The notes: a model not told the origin generated them from the letters alone. A stretch of DNA of 64,000 bases from Collimonas rhizosphaerae (GCF_038896935.1 NZ_JBANDC010000006.1:124001-188000), one strand, 5' to 3'; counted from the first letter of the stretch, positions 1 to 9,182 are shown. Translations and numbers: made by a program.

Positions 1-449
1 ACGACAGGCCACAGCGCCACGCAGACGAAACTCTCGGCAAAATACAGCCAGCCCGGAAACTTGCCGCTGACGGACATCCGTATCACCAGCTGTATCAGCT
101 GCGTCAGCAGCATCAGAGGCAGGACGTGCAGCGCCTGCACGCTGACCGAGAACCACAGCACGCGGCGATGGATCATGATGGCAAAGTAAGACAGCAGCGT
201 GTACGCCAGCGCATTCTGGCCGAGCAAGGTAGCTTCGTGCACATCCATCAGCAAGCCCATGCAAAAGGCGATGCCGATGCCGATCTTGCGCGGCTGGTGG
301 ATGCTCCAGAACACCAGCACCAGCGCCACGAAATCCGGCACGCCGGGCCACTGGCCCCAGGGCAGCAGGTTAAGCAGGAATGCCAGCAGCAGCGTCATCG
401 CAATGAACAGCGGATTGGCCGGCAACAGGATGTAATGTGGACGCATCAT
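1..449 (-). CDS. mreD: Rod shape-determining protein MreD (3' end beyond window)
   Basis: Integral membrane partner of MreC and MreB in the elongasome that directs side-wall peptidoglycan synthesis. The reverse strand opens with ATG-ATG at 449/446, overlapping the mreC stop in an ATGA junction, and runs open to the window edge for about 149 codons (family usually about 170). The translation is very hydrophobic: it starts MMRPHYILLPANPLF, has several predicted membrane spans, and contains the GLLMDVHEATLLGQNAL region typical of MreD. The gene order mreB-mreC-mreD supports the call. The C-terminus is missing because it lies off the window, not because the gene is broken. Confidence 0.88.
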   Translation of the reverse strand, partial: MMRPHYILLPANPLFIAMTLLLAFLLNLLPWGQWPGVPDFVALVLVFWSIHQPRKIGIGIAFCMGLLMDVHEATLLGQNALAYTLLSYFAIMIHRRVLWFSVSVQALHVLPLMLLTQLIQLVIRMSVSGKFPGWLYFAESFVCVALWPV

Positions 450-1444
450 CGGACGCCGGCTCCTTGCGGATTTTTACGCGCGGCTTCGGCATTGCTTTCT
501 TTCGCCGCTTCCCTGGTCTTGTCGCGCGTGCTTTCGGTCAGCCGGCGCTTGCTCAATATGTCGGCCTTGCTATTGGGGATCGCAGCTTCATCATCCGGGC
601 GCGCTACGGGATTGGGATCAACCAGCAGGATCAGCAGCTGGGTATGGCGGTCGATGCCGGCCACCGGTTCGCAGACGATATGCGCAAAGGCGTCAGCCGA
701 CTTGGTTTCGACCTGCACCACCTTGGCTACCGACAGGCCGGCCGGATAAACGCCGTCGATGCCGGAAGTCACCAGCAGGTCGCCCTTCTGGATATCGGCG
801 TTGGAAGACATGAAACGCAAGTCCAGGTAGCCCGACTGGCCGCGCCCGTAAGCCACGCTGCGCAAGCCGTTGCGCAGCACCTGCACCGGGATCGCCTGGT
901 CCTTGTCGGTCAGCAGCGTCACTTCGGAGGTAAACGGGAATACGCGCGTCACCTGGCCGACGATGCCGGCGTCGTCGATCACCGGCTGGCCGGTGGCGAC
1001 GCCATGCTGGGAGCCGCGGTCCATGATCACCTTGCGGGCAAACTGGTCGCGCGCGTCGTACAGGATTTCGCTCATCACCGATTTCACGGACAGCCGCTGT
1101 TCGACCCCGAGCAGTTTGCGCAGCTGGGCATTTTCAGCGGCCAGCTGCTGCGCCTGCTGCAATTGCTGGGCGCGTTCGCCTTGCTGGTTGCGCAAGGTCT
1201 GGTTTTCTTTTTCCACCGTCGACAGCGAAGAAAAATAATCGACCACCCTGTTGGCCGCGTCACGCGGCATCAGGGCCACCATCTGCAAAGGATAAAGCGC
1301 GGTGCCGACCGCCTGGCGCAGCAACAGCAAGGCGTGGATACGCGAATCGGCAATCAGCAGGGCCAGCGCCAGCAGCGTGCATATCACCGCCTTGGCGCGG
1401 GCCGAAGCGCCTTGCTTGAAGAGGGGTGGTGGACTGTATTCCAT
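446..1444 (-). CDS. mreC: Rod shape-determining protein MreC
   Basis: Periplasmic bitopic scaffold of the elongasome linking MreB to PBP2/RodA. 332 aa, near the family norm. There is a short cytoplasmic N-terminus, one membrane span around residues 17-38, and then a Gln/Glu-rich coiled coil (about 70-115, with repeated QQLQQAQQL-type heptads). The beta-barrel domain follows (about 120-280) with the family motifs DRGSQHGV, GQPVIDDAGIVGQV, LLTDKDQAIPVQV and SGIDGVYPAGLSVAKV. The tail after about residue 290 is charged and low-complexity (ESTRDKTREAAKESNAEAARK), as in other betaproteobacterial MreC. It overlaps mreD and lies 173 nt downstream of mreB. Confidence 0.95.
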   Translation of the reverse strand: MEYSPPPLFKQGASARAKAVICTLLALALLIADSRIHALLLLRQAVGTALYPLQMVALMPRDAANRVVDYFSSLSTVEKENQTLRNQQGERAQQLQQAQQLAAENAQLRKLLGVEQRLSVKSVMSEILYDARDQFARKVIMDRGSQHGVATGQPVIDDAGIVGQVTRVFPFTSEVTLLTDKDQAIPVQVLRNGLRSVAYGRGQSGYLDLRFMSSNADIQKGDLLVTSGIDGVYPAGLSVAKVVQVETKSADAFAHIVCEPVAGIDRHTQLLILLVDPNPVARPDDEAAIPNSKADILSKRRLTESTRDKTREAAKESNAEAARKNPQGAGVR

Positions 1445-1617
1445 CAGTAATGGACGGGTTCGGTTTGGTCAATGGCTGGCGGTACAAACACGTTCATGCG
1501 CATGTTCATGCCGTAGATACGAAAGCGGGTCGCATGCATCAATGCACCGACCCGGTTGCCGCTGCCCGACCTCAAGAGCACGCTGGAGAGGCTGGGCAAG
1601 CGTCGCATCAATCTGGT

Positions 1618-2661
1618 TTACTCGTAGGAAAAGATCGAGCCCAGCTTGTCCATCCGCTCCAGCGCCATGCCGGAGCCGCGCACCACGCAGGTCAGCGGGT
1701 CTTCGGCCACGATTACCGGCAAACCTGTTTCTTCCATCAGCAGGCGGTCCAGGTCGCGCAGCAAGGCGCCGCCGCCGGTCAGCATCATGCCCTTCTCGGC
1801 GATGTCCGCGCCCAGTTCCGGCGGGGTCTGTTCCAGCGCGTTCTTGACGGCGGAAACGATGTTGTTGAGCGGGTCGGTCAGGGCTTCCAGGATTTCATTG
1901 CTGGAGATGGTGAACGAGCGCGGGATGCCTTCCGACAGGTTGCGTCCCTTGACTTCCATTTCGCGCACTTCCGAACCCGGGAAGGCGGAGCCGATTTCCT
2001 TCTTGATCGCTTCGGCGGTCTGTTCGCCGATCAGCATGCCGTAGTTGCGGCGGATGTAATTGACGATGGCTTCGTCAAACTTGTCGCCGCCGACGCGGAC
2101 CGAGCCCTTGTAGACCATGCCGCCCAGCGAAATGATGCCGACTTCGGTAGTGCCGCCGCCGATGTCGACCACCATCGAACCGGTGGCGTCCGATACCGGC
2201 AGGCCGGCGCCGATTGCCGCCGCCATCGGCTCTTCGATCAGGAATACCTGGGATGCGCCGGCGCCCAGCGCCGATTCGCGGATCGCGCGGCGCTCAACCT
2301 GGGTCGAGCCGCAAGGCACGCAGATGATGATGCGCGGCGATGGTTTGAACAGCTTGGTGTCATGCACCATGCGGATGAACTGCTTGAGCATCTGCTCGGT
2401 GACGGTGAAGTCGGCGATCACGCCGTCTTTCATCGGCCGGATCGCTTCGATATTGCCGGGAACCTTGCCCAGCATCTGTTTTGCTTCCCGCCCGACGGCC
2501 TGGATTGTTTTCTTGCCGTTAGGCCCGCCCTGCTGGCGAATTGCGACAACCGACGGCTCATCGAGGACAATACCTTGGTCGCGTACATAAATCAGCGTAT
2601 TCGCGGTACCCAGGTCAATCGCCAGGTCATTCGAAAAGTAACTGCGTAAAAATCCAAACAT
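1618..2661 (-). CDS. mreB: Rod shape-determining protein MreB (actin homologue)
   Basis: Bacterial actin that forms membrane-associated filaments guiding cell-wall elongation. I start it at the ATG at 2661 (MFGFLRSYFSNDLAIDLG), the standard start of the family, giving 347 aa; a second in-frame ATG four codons upstream (2673) is less likely. The actin-fold nucleotide motifs are present: phosphate-1 DLGTANT at residues 16-22, phosphate-2 VDIGGGTTEVG, and the adenosine-site LTGGGALLRDLD near the C-terminus. The N-terminal FGFLRSYFS is the amphipathic membrane-binding helix. It is the first gene of mreBCD, divergent from gatC across about 250 nt of AT-rich DNA (about 2662-2907). Confidence 0.97.
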   Translation of the reverse strand: MFGFLRSYFSNDLAIDLGTANTLIYVRDQGIVLDEPSVVAIRQQGGPNGKKTIQAVGREAKQMLGKVPGNIEAIRPMKDGVIADFTVTEQMLKQFIRMVHDTKLFKPSPRIIICVPCGSTQVERRAIRESALGAGASQVFLIEEPMAAAIGAGLPVSDATGSMVVDIGGGTTEVGIISLGGMVYKGSVRVGGDKFDEAIVNYIRRNYGMLIGEQTAEAIKKEIGSAFPGSEVREMEVKGRNLSEGIPRSFTISSNEILEALTDPLNNIVSAVKNALEQTPPELGADIAEKGMMLTGGGALLRDLDRLLMEETGLPVIVAEDPLTCVVRGSGMALERMDKLGSIFSYE

Positions 2662-2907
2662 GAATTGTTCCAATGCGCAACAATGATGCGCTCAAACGTT
2701 TTTTAGGGGGGTGTCTAGTATCCGGCGCATGGTAAAGATCGATTACCTGCCGCATGGACGCAACATTCTACCTTATAATTTGACTCAAATTAGGGCGTAT
2801 AGCGCTCAAAATGCTTGCTATTTACAAAAATCTGAGAAGTTATCGGCAAGCAAAGTATTTCCATTTTAATCATATGCGCCTAAGTGCGCGCTCGAAAAAC
2901 GAAAATC

Positions 2908-3210
2908 ATGTCATTAGCCCTTTCCGACGTTAAGCGCATTGCCAACCTGGCACGCCTCGAACTCACCGAAGACCAGGCCGCTTCCACACTCGACAAACTG
3001 AACGGCATTTTCTCGCTGGTCGAGCAGATGCGCGCGGTAGACACCACCGGCATCGAGCCGCTGAGCCACCCGATTGCAGCGCTGCAGCAGGATTTGTCGC
3101 TGCGCTTGCGCGACGACGTGGTGACCGAATCGAATCATCGCGAGGATTACCAGAAAGTGGCGCCGGCAACCGAAGACGGCCTGTACCTGGTGCCGAAGGT
3201 CATCGAATAA
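2908..3210 (+). CDS. gatC: Glu-tRNA(Gln)/Asp-tRNA(Asn) amidotransferase subunit C
   Basis: Small structural subunit that wraps GatA and GatB in the transamidosome, which converts mischarged Glu-tRNA(Gln) or Asp-tRNA(Asn) to the amide form. The ATG at 2908 gives MSLALSDVKRIANLARLELT, the normal GatC N-terminus, and 100 aa; an upstream in-frame start at 2884 adds eight atypical residues and is rejected. Family features include the VEQMRAVDTTGIEPLSHPI segment and the loop containing LRDDVV. It is the first gene of gatC-gatA-x-gatB. No strong Shine-Dalgarno is visible. Confidence 0.95.
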   Translation: MSLALSDVKRIANLARLELTEDQAASTLDKLNGIFSLVEQMRAVDTTGIEPLSHPIAALQQDLSLRLRDDVVTESNHREDYQKVAPATEDGLYLVPKVIE

Positions 3211-3272
3211 ATCGAAGCTTGCGCCATGTGCAAGCCTTGGATATCCCGCAAAGCTCATATTTAAAAGTACTC

Positions 3273-4739
3273 ATGCATACCAAAACACTCAAGCAACTGT
3301 CGGTGCTGCTACACGAAAAGAAGATCTCGGCCGAGGAACTGGCGCAGCTGTACCTGGCCAGGATCCAGCACAGCGACCTGAATGCGTTCCTGCACGTCGA
3401 CCAGGAGCTGACGCTGCAACAGGCGCGCGCCGCCGACTCGCGCCTGGCGCAAAACGACAGCACGCCGCTGACCGGCGTGCCGATCGCCCACAAGGATATT
3501 TTCGTGACGCGCGGCTGGCGCGCCACCGCCGGTTCGAAAATGCTGGAAAACTACATCAGCCCGTTCGACGCCACCGTGGTAGAACATTTCAACAACGCCG
3601 GCATGGTGACCCTGGGCAAACTGAACTGCGATGAATTCGCCATGGGGTCGTCCAATGAAAATTCGCACTTCGGCCCGGTCAAGAATCCTTGGGACAAGAC
3701 CGCGATTCCTGGCGGTTCATCGGGCGGTTCGGCAGCGGCCGTTGCGGCGCGCCTGACGCCTGCCGCGACCGCCACCGACACCGGCGGCTCGATCCGCCAG
3801 CCAGCCTCGCTGTGCGGCGTCACCGGCATCAAGCCGACTTACGGCAGCGTCTCGCGCTTCGGCATGATCGCCTTCGCCTCGTCGCTGGACCAGGCTGGCC
3901 CGATAGCGCAAACCGCGGAAGACTGCGCCTTGCTGCTGAACGCCATGACCGGTTTCGATGCGCGCGATTCGACCAGCCTGGAACGCAAGAAGGAAGACTT
4001 CAGCGCCGGCCTCGACCAAGACCTGAAGGGCCTGCGCATCGGCATTCCGCGCGAATATTTCAGCAGCGGCCTGTCGGCCGATGTCGAACAGGCGGTGCGC
4101 GCGGCGCTGCAGGAATATGAAAAGCTGGGCGCCACGCTGGTCGACATATCGCTGCCGAAAACCGAGCTGTCGATCCCGGTCTACTACGTGATCGCACCGG
4201 CCGAAGCATCGTCCAACCTGAGCCGCTTCGACGGCGTCCGCTACGGCCACCGCGCCGCCGATTACAAGGACCTGGCCGACATGTACAAGAAGTCGCGCGC
4301 GGAAGGTTTCGGCGAAGAAGTGAAGCGCCGCATCCTGGTCGGCGCCTATGTGCTGTCGCATGGCTATTACGACGCCTACTACCTGCAGGCGCAAAAGATC
4401 CGCCGCCTGATCGCCCAGGATTTCCAGAACGCGCTGACCGGCCCGAACCGCCAGTGCGACGTCATCATGGGGCCGGTCTCGCCGACCGTGGCCTGGGACC
4501 TGGGCGCCAAGGCGGACGATCCGGTCGCCAACTACCTGGCCGACATCTACACGCTGTCGACCAGCCTGGCCGGCCTGCCCGGCATGTCGATACCTTGCGG
4601 TTTCGGCCAGGGCGAGAAAAATGCGCGGCGCCCGGTCGGCCTGCAGATCATCGGCAATTATTACGAGGAAGCCAGGCTGCTCAACGTCGCGCACCAGTAC
4701 CAGCGCGTGACCGACTGGCATGTGCGCAGCCCCGAGTAA
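3273..4739 (+). CDS. gatA: Glu-tRNA(Gln)/Asp-tRNA(Asn) amidotransferase subunit A
   Basis: Amidase-signature subunit that hydrolyses glutamine and channels ammonia to GatB. I start at the ATG at 3273 (MHTKTLKQLSVLLHEKKIS), giving 488 aa, the usual length. The catalytic triad is visible as Lys74 (IAHKD), cis-Ser149 (GGSSGGSA) and nucleophile Ser173 (DTGGSIRQPAS). The spacing is the same as in characterised GatA enzymes. C-terminal motifs GPVSPTVAW and SLAGLPGMSIPCG are also present. It lies 62 nt after gatC. A small secreted-protein gene follows after 17 nt, before gatB. Confidence 0.97.
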   Translation: MHTKTLKQLSVLLHEKKISAEELAQLYLARIQHSDLNAFLHVDQELTLQQARAADSRLAQNDSTPLTGVPIAHKDIFVTRGWRATAGSKMLENYISPFDATVVEHFNNAGMVTLGKLNCDEFAMGSSNENSHFGPVKNPWDKTAIPGGSSGGSAAAVAARLTPAATATDTGGSIRQPASLCGVTGIKPTYGSVSRFGMIAFASSLDQAGPIAQTAEDCALLLNAMTGFDARDSTSLERKKEDFSAGLDQDLKGLRIGIPREYFSSGLSADVEQAVRAALQEYEKLGATLVDISLPKTELSIPVYYVIAPAEASSNLSRFDGVRYGHRAADYKDLADMYKKSRAEGFGEEVKRRILVGAYVLSHGYYDAYYLQAQKIRRLIAQDFQNALTGPNRQCDVIMGPVSPTVAWDLGAKADDPVANYLADIYTLSTSLAGLPGMSIPCGFGQGEKNARRPVGLQIIGNYYEEARLLNVAHQYQRVTDWHVRSPE

Positions 4740-4756
4740 AGAGCGATCGCCTCGTG

Positions 4757-5290
4757 ATGTCATCGATCTTGCTTTTTTCCCGGAATCGCCGCGCCAGGCT
4801 GGCGGCATTGGCTTTGTTCGCCTTTGGCGCCACGCTGTTGACGCCGGCAATCCAGGCGCAGCAATTGCAGACCAAATTCGGCTGCAACCTGACGCGCGAA
4901 ACGGATGGTGAAAAAGTGATCTACGGCGACACCGGCGAATTCAAGCTGGACGGCGACCGCATCGAAGCATTGCGCTGGGAGTCGGCGCTGTACCGGCCGA
5001 CCCACGGTTTCGAATGCAGCATCGACACGGGCGATGACCCGCAAGCCGAAGTCCGGCAGGATGGCGGCAAGGACAACTGGCGCATCACCTTGAAAGATGC
5101 GGCCGCCGCACGCCGCCAGCGCGGCTATGATTTTTACGATCACGGCATGAATTGCAGCATCCGCCTGCAGCGCGACGGCGACAGGTTGCACGTGATACCA
5201 AGCTGCCCGGCGCTGTGCGGCTCAAGAGCGAATTTTACGGAACTGTCGGTGGATTTGAAAACCGGCGAGTGTAGTTACCAAGATAAATAA
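4757..5290 (+). CDS. Secreted six-cysteine protein of unknown function between gatA and gatB
   Basis: I do not recognise a named family. The ATG at 4757 (a GTG codon lies immediately before it in frame) gives 177 aa. The N-terminus has basic residues, then a hydrophobic stretch LAALALFAFGATLLTPAIQAQ, a good Sec signal peptide with cleavage after AQA or QAQ. The mature part has six cysteines: GCN, FEC, NCS, SCPALC and GEC. This suggests a disulfide-stabilised periplasmic protein; no catalytic motif is visible. It lies 17 nt after the gatA stop and ends 10 nt before gatB, so it is almost surely co-transcribed with the amidotransferase. Its function need not be related. Confidence 0.8.
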   Translation: MSSILLFSRNRRARLAALALFAFGATLLTPAIQAQQLQTKFGCNLTRETDGEKVIYGDTGEFKLDGDRIEALRWESALYRPTHGFECSIDTGDDPQAEVRQDGGKDNWRITLKDAAAARRQRGYDFYDHGMNCSIRLQRDGDRLHVIPSCPALCGSRANFTELSVDLKTGECSYQDK

Positions 5291-5300
5291 GGAAATCATT

Positions 5301-6761
5301 ATGCAGTGGGAAGTCGTGATCGGTCTGGAAACGCATACGCAACTCTCGACCAAATCAAAAATCTTCAGCGGCTCGTCGACCCAGTTCGGCGCCGCTCCCA
5401 ACACCCAGGCCAGCCCGGTCGACCTCGCGCTGCCCGGCGTGCTGCCAGTGCTCAACCGCGGCGCGGTGGAGCGTGCGATCCAGTTCGGCCTGGCGGTGAA
5501 CGCGACGATTGCGCCGCAGTCGATCTTTGCGCGCAAAAACTACTTCTATCCCGACCTGCCGAAGGGCTACCAGATCAGTCAGTTTGAAATTCCGGTGGTC
5601 CAGGGCGGCAAGGTTTCCTTCGTGCTGGAAAAAGACGGCAAAAGCGAACTCAGGACCGTGCAGCTGACGCGCGCCCACCTGGAAGAAGACGCCGGCAAAT
5701 CGCTGCATGAAGATTACCAGGGCATGAGCGGCATCGACCTCAACCGCGCCGGCACCCCGCTGCTGGAAATCGTCACCGAACCGGACATGCGCAGCGCCGC
5801 CGAAGCGGTGGCCTATGCCAAGGCGTTGCACTCGCTGGTGATGTGGCTGGGGATTTGCGACGGCAACATGCAGGAAGGATCGTTCCGCTGCGACGCCAAC
5901 GTCTCGGTGCGCCCGGTCGGCCAGGCTACCTACGGCACCCGCAGCGAAATCAAGAACCTGAACTCCTTCCGCTTCCTGGAAGAGGCCATCAACTACGAAG
6001 TGCGGCGCCAGATCGAAGTGATCGAAGACGGCGGCAAGGTGGTGCAGGAAACCCGCCTCTACGATCCTGACAAGAAGGAAACGCGCTCGATGCGCAGCAA
6101 GGAAGATTCCCAGGATTACCGCTATTTCCCGGATCCCGACCTGCCGCCGCTGGTGATCGGCGCGGAATGGGTTGAGCGCGTGCGGGCCACCATGCCGGAA
6201 CTGCCGGGCGCGATGCGCGAGCGTTTCGTGCGCGATTTCGGCCTGTCGGAATACGACGCCGCAGTGCTGACCCAGTCGAAAGCGATGGCCGGCTACTTCG
6301 AAGCGGTTACCGTGAAAGCCGGCAAGGAGCAAGCCAAACCCGCCGCCAACTGGCTGATGGGCGACCTGTCTTCGGCGCTGAACCGTGAAAACGTCGAGGT
6401 TGCCGATGCGCCTGTCAGTGCGGTCCAGCTGGCAGTGCTGCTGCAGCGCATCGCCGACGGCACGATCTCCAACAAGATCGCCAAGGAAGTGTTCGGCGCC
6501 ATGTGGGACGCCCGGTCCGCGCAGGAGAACCTGGCCGACGAGATTATCGAAAGCAAGGGACTGAAGCAGATTTCCGATAGCGGCGCGCTGGAAAAAATCA
6601 TCGATGAAGTTTTGGCGGCCAACGCCAAATCGGTCGAGGAATTCCGCGCCGGCAAGGAAAAAGCGTTCAATGCCCTGATCGGCCAAGCCATGAAAGCCAC
6701 CAAGGGCAAGGCCAATCCTGCGCAACTGACCGAGCTGCTGAAGCAGAAACTGACTGCTTAA
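5301..6761 (+). CDS. gatB: Glu-tRNA(Gln)/Asp-tRNA(Asn) amidotransferase subunit B
   Basis: tRNA-binding and kinase-like subunit that phosphorylates the misacylated Glu or Asp and amidates it with ammonia from GatA. 486 aa starting MQWEVVIGLETHTQLSTKSK, preceded by AAGGAAA. The N-terminal cradle domain contains the characteristic ALPGVLPVLNR, the ARKNYFYPDLPKGYQISQ block and the SEIKNLNSF block. The C-terminal GatB/YqeY tail domain ends with AQLTELLKQKL. Last gene of the operon; a 13-bp stem-loop follows the stop codon. Confidence 0.97.
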   Translation: MQWEVVIGLETHTQLSTKSKIFSGSSTQFGAAPNTQASPVDLALPGVLPVLNRGAVERAIQFGLAVNATIAPQSIFARKNYFYPDLPKGYQISQFEIPVVQGGKVSFVLEKDGKSELRTVQLTRAHLEEDAGKSLHEDYQGMSGIDLNRAGTPLLEIVTEPDMRSAAEAVAYAKALHSLVMWLGICDGNMQEGSFRCDANVSVRPVGQATYGTRSEIKNLNSFRFLEEAINYEVRRQIEVIEDGGKVVQETRLYDPDKKETRSMRSKEDSQDYRYFPDPDLPPLVIGAEWVERVRATMPELPGAMRERFVRDFGLSEYDAAVLTQSKAMAGYFEAVTVKAGKEQAKPAANWLMGDLSSALNRENVEVADAPVSAVQLAVLLQRIADGTISNKIAKEVFGAMWDARSAQENLADEIIESKGLKQISDSGALEKIIDEVLAANAKSVEEFRAGKEKAFNALIGQAMKATKGKANPAQLTELLKQKLTA

Positions 6762-6796
6762 AAAAAATAGCGGCTGGCGCTATCGCCAGCCGCTAT
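6761..6796 (-). terminator. Intrinsic terminator between gatB and the DUF4124 gene
   Basis: A perfect 13-bp stem (ATAGCGGCTGGCG at 6767-6779 with its complement at 6784-6796, loop CTAT) is flanked on the left by an A-run at 6761-6767. Read on the minus strand this is GC-rich stem plus U-tract, the standard form, and it ends the DUF4124 transcript. It may also stop gatB transcripts, but there is no U-tract on that side. Confidence 0.85.
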
Positions 6797-6819
6797 GGCT
6801 TGACCATCTTCCTTCCTGC

Positions 6820-7464
6820 CTAGCGAGACACCTGCGCCTCCGGCATCGCACCAATCAATTCCCTGTAGTGTTTCAGCGTTTCGTCGAACTTGCCGTTGAT
6901 GCGGCCTAGCTCAGCCTGGTGGTCCGCCATGCTTTTCTGGTTGTAGGCGATGTCGCGGTTGGCGTCGTCGATCTTGCTGCGCAGCGAGGCCGGCAAGGTT
7001 TTCCGGTGCTTGTAAAATTCAGCTTCGGTATTGGCGGCTTTCAGCTGGTTCTGCGCATCGTCGATGGCTACCTGGTCGCGTTTGATCAGGTCTTGCGACA
7101 GCGACAGGTAATAGCGGCGCGAAGCTTCGATGTCGGCTTCGCTGCGATAACGCGACAGCAGCGCGCGGTCCTGCTGGCGCCGCTGTTCTTCCGCCGCCTG
7201 CTCGACGCGGCGCTTGTCGTCCAGCGCCTGCTGCTGGCGCTTTTGCTCGGCCGTCAGCGGCGCCGGGATTTCGCGTTTGACCACGCCGGCCTTGCTCAGC
7301 TCCAGCACCTTGCTGTTGGAGCATTCCGGCATCGGATGGTCGCCGGTGATGGTGTGGCCGGCCGCATCCTTGCAGGTATAAATCTGGCCGTGCACAAGCA
7401 ACGGCAGCAGCCCAGCCGCACTGAAAAACAAACTCCGCAAAAAAGTTAGAGCAATCCGATTCAT
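6820..7464 (-). CDS. DUF4124-type secreted coiled-coil protein
   Basis: About 214 aa from the ATG at 7464 (MNRIALTFLRSLFFSAAG...); two more in-frame ATGs lie just upstream (7473, 7470). A signal peptide ends near VHG-QIY. It is followed directly by the DUF4124 signature IYTCKDAAGHTITGDHPMPEC, in which two cysteines flank a short beta segment. The remainder is a long charged helix rich in Gln, Arg and Glu (about 65-200), predicted coiled coil. DUF4124 proteins are common periplasmic proteins of beta- and gammaproteobacteria without a defined function. It ends just before a strong terminator and appears monocistronic. Confidence 0.8.
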   Translation of the reverse strand: MNRIALTFLRSLFFSAAGLLPLLVHGQIYTCKDAAGHTITGDHPMPECSNSKVLELSKAGVVKREIPAPLTAEQKRQQQALDDKRRVEQAAEEQRRQQDRALLSRYRSEADIEASRRYYLSLSQDLIKRDQVAIDDAQNQLKAANTEAEFYKHRKTLPASLRSKIDDANRDIAYNQKSMADHQAELGRINGKFDETLKHYRELIGAMPEAQVSR

Positions 7465-7525
7465 TCCCATCATCCACGACAGCTACACATTGATTTGCCA
7501 TCCGGCGCAGACGACGGGCCTGCCG

Positions 7526-8191
7526 TCATGCTACGCCGTAACGCTCGCGGTAAGCCGCCACTGCTGCCTGGTAGCGGTTCAGTTCAGCGTCGGCGCCAGC
7601 GCCGGAAATATATTCCAGCAAGTCGTTCAGGTTGCCGATCGAAATCACCGGCATGCCATACGCTTGCGTTACTTCTTCTACTGCCGAGTTGGCCGACAGC
7701 GCATCGTCCTTGCCGGATTTCTCCATCCGGTCCAGCGCAATCACCACCGCACATGGCGTGGCGCCGGCCGCGCGGATCATCTCTACCGATTCGCGCACCG
7801 AAGTGCCGGCCGAAATCACGTCGTCGATGATCAGCACGCGCCCCTTCAACGGCCCGCCGACGATATTGCCGCCCTCGCCGTGATCCTTGGCTTCCTTGCG
7901 GTTATAGGCAAACTGCACATTGCGTCCTTGCGCCGCCAGCGCCACCGCGGTCGCCGACGCCAGCGTGATGCCTTTATAGGCTGGCCCGAACAACATGTCA
8001 AATTGCAAACCCGAATCAATCAGGGTACGCGCATAAAACTGCGCCAGCTGCCCCAGCGCGGCGCCCTCGTTGAACATGCCCGCATTGAAGAAATACGGTG
8101 AGGTGCGCCCTGCCTTGGTCACGAACTCGCCGAATTTCAGTACTCCAGCCTTGACCGCAAATTCTATAAATTGTTGACGTAAATTGTTCAA
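7526..8191 (-). CDS. pyrE: Orotate phosphoribosyltransferase
   Basis: Transfers phosphoribose from PRPP to orotate, giving OMP in de novo pyrimidine synthesis. 221 aa. The start appears to be TTG at 8191 (MNNLRQQFIEFAV), six nucleotides after GGAG; no ATG is available in this frame nearby. Motifs are FGEFVTKAGRTSPYFFN at the N-terminus, FGPAYKGI, FAYNRKEAKDHGEGG (the flexible catalytic loop), and the PRPP-binding VLIIDDVISAGTS. It is divergent from xth over about 220 nt. Confidence 0.95.
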   Translation of the reverse strand: MNNLRQQFIEFAVKAGVLKFGEFVTKAGRTSPYFFNAGMFNEGAALGQLAQFYARTLIDSGLQFDMLFGPAYKGITLASATAVALAAQGRNVQFAYNRKEAKDHGEGGNIVGGPLKGRVLIIDDVISAGTSVRESVEMIRAAGATPCAVVIALDRMEKSGKDDALSANSAVEEVTQAYGMPVISIGNLNDLLEYISGAGADAELNRYQAAVAAYRERYGVA

Positions 8192-8413
8192 AATGCACTC
8201 CAGACGGTTGAGGCTGACAAATTTTGTCGCTGTTTACAGCACATTAGCGACACCAGACCGCCATTTTAAATGGAGTTCATCCCTTCCACAGCAGTAAGTG
8301 CAAACACCATGCCTGCCCGCAGACCGTTTTTAACCTGCAACCTGCCTCGCGCACGACAACGGGCCTTCGGTTATCCTTAGGCATCTCCTTATACTCTTTT
8401 TTATCGACCAAAC

Positions 8414-9181
8414 ATGCCAAGAATCATTTCCGCCAATCTCAACGGCATCCGCTCAGCGGCCAGAAAAGGCTTTTTTGAATGGATGGCCAAGCAGTCAGCC
8501 GATTTCATCTGTGTCCAGGAACTGAAGGCGCAAGCCGCCGACATGACGCCGGAATTCCTGGCGCCGGAAGGCTACGTCGGCCACTTCCACTACGCTGAAA
8601 AGAAGGGTTATTCGGGCGTCGGCCTGTATAGCAAGCGCAAGCCCAACGCTGTGCGGATAGGCTTCGGCAATCCTGAATTCGACGCCGAAGGGCGTTATGT
8701 GGAGTGCGATTTTGGCGACCTGACGGTGATTTCGCTGTACTGCCCGTCCGGCTCCTCCAGCGAAGAACGGCAGATCGCCAAGTTCCGCTTCATGGAAGCC
8801 TTCCTGCCGCACCTGCAGCAACTCAGGGAAAGCGGCCGCGAAGTCGTCATCTGCGGCGACTGGAATATCGCGCACCAGGAACGCGACCTGAAGAACTGGA
8901 AGGGCAACAAGAAAAATTCCGGCTTCCTGCCGGAAGAACGCGCCTGGCTCACCCACCTGTTTGAACAAGTGGGCCTGGTCGACGTGTTTCGCCAGGTCGA
9001 CCAGCGCGACGAACAATACACCTGGTGGAGCAACCGCGGCCAAGCCTGGGCCAAGAACGTCGGCTGGCGCATCGATTACCACATCTCCACTCCCGGCATC
9101 GCCGCCAATGCGCATGCCGTCGCCATCTACAAGGACGAGCGCTTCTCGGACCACGCGCCGCTGACGATCGACTACACCTGA
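8414..9181 (+). CDS. xth: Exodeoxyribonuclease III (AP endonuclease family)
   Basis: Base-excision-repair nuclease that cuts at abasic sites and degrades 3' ends. 255 aa, the length of the ExoIII/ExoA class. The endonuclease/exonuclease/phosphatase fold motifs are LNGIRSAARKGF at the N-terminus, the metal-binding Glu in CVQELKAQ, GDWNIAHQERDLKNW, RIDYHI, and the terminal SDHAPLTIDY with the catalytic Asp-His pair. It is a single gene, convergent with the amidotransferase gene that ends 1 nt further on. Confidence 0.94.
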   Translation: MPRIISANLNGIRSAARKGFFEWMAKQSADFICVQELKAQAADMTPEFLAPEGYVGHFHYAEKKGYSGVGLYSKRKPNAVRIGFGNPEFDAEGRYVECDFGDLTVISLYCPSGSSSEERQIAKFRFMEAFLPHLQQLRESGREVVICGDWNIAHQERDLKNWKGNKKNSGFLPEERAWLTHLFEQVGLVDVFRQVDQRDEQYTWWSNRGQAWAKNVGWRIDYHISTPGIAANAHAVAIYKDERFSDHAPLTIDYT

Positions 9182-9182
9182 C

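Noticed and set aside
2774..2779. TATAAT as gatC promoter
   Set aside because: No acceptable -35 at 16-18 bp; the region is AT-rich on both strands and could serve mreB or gatC.
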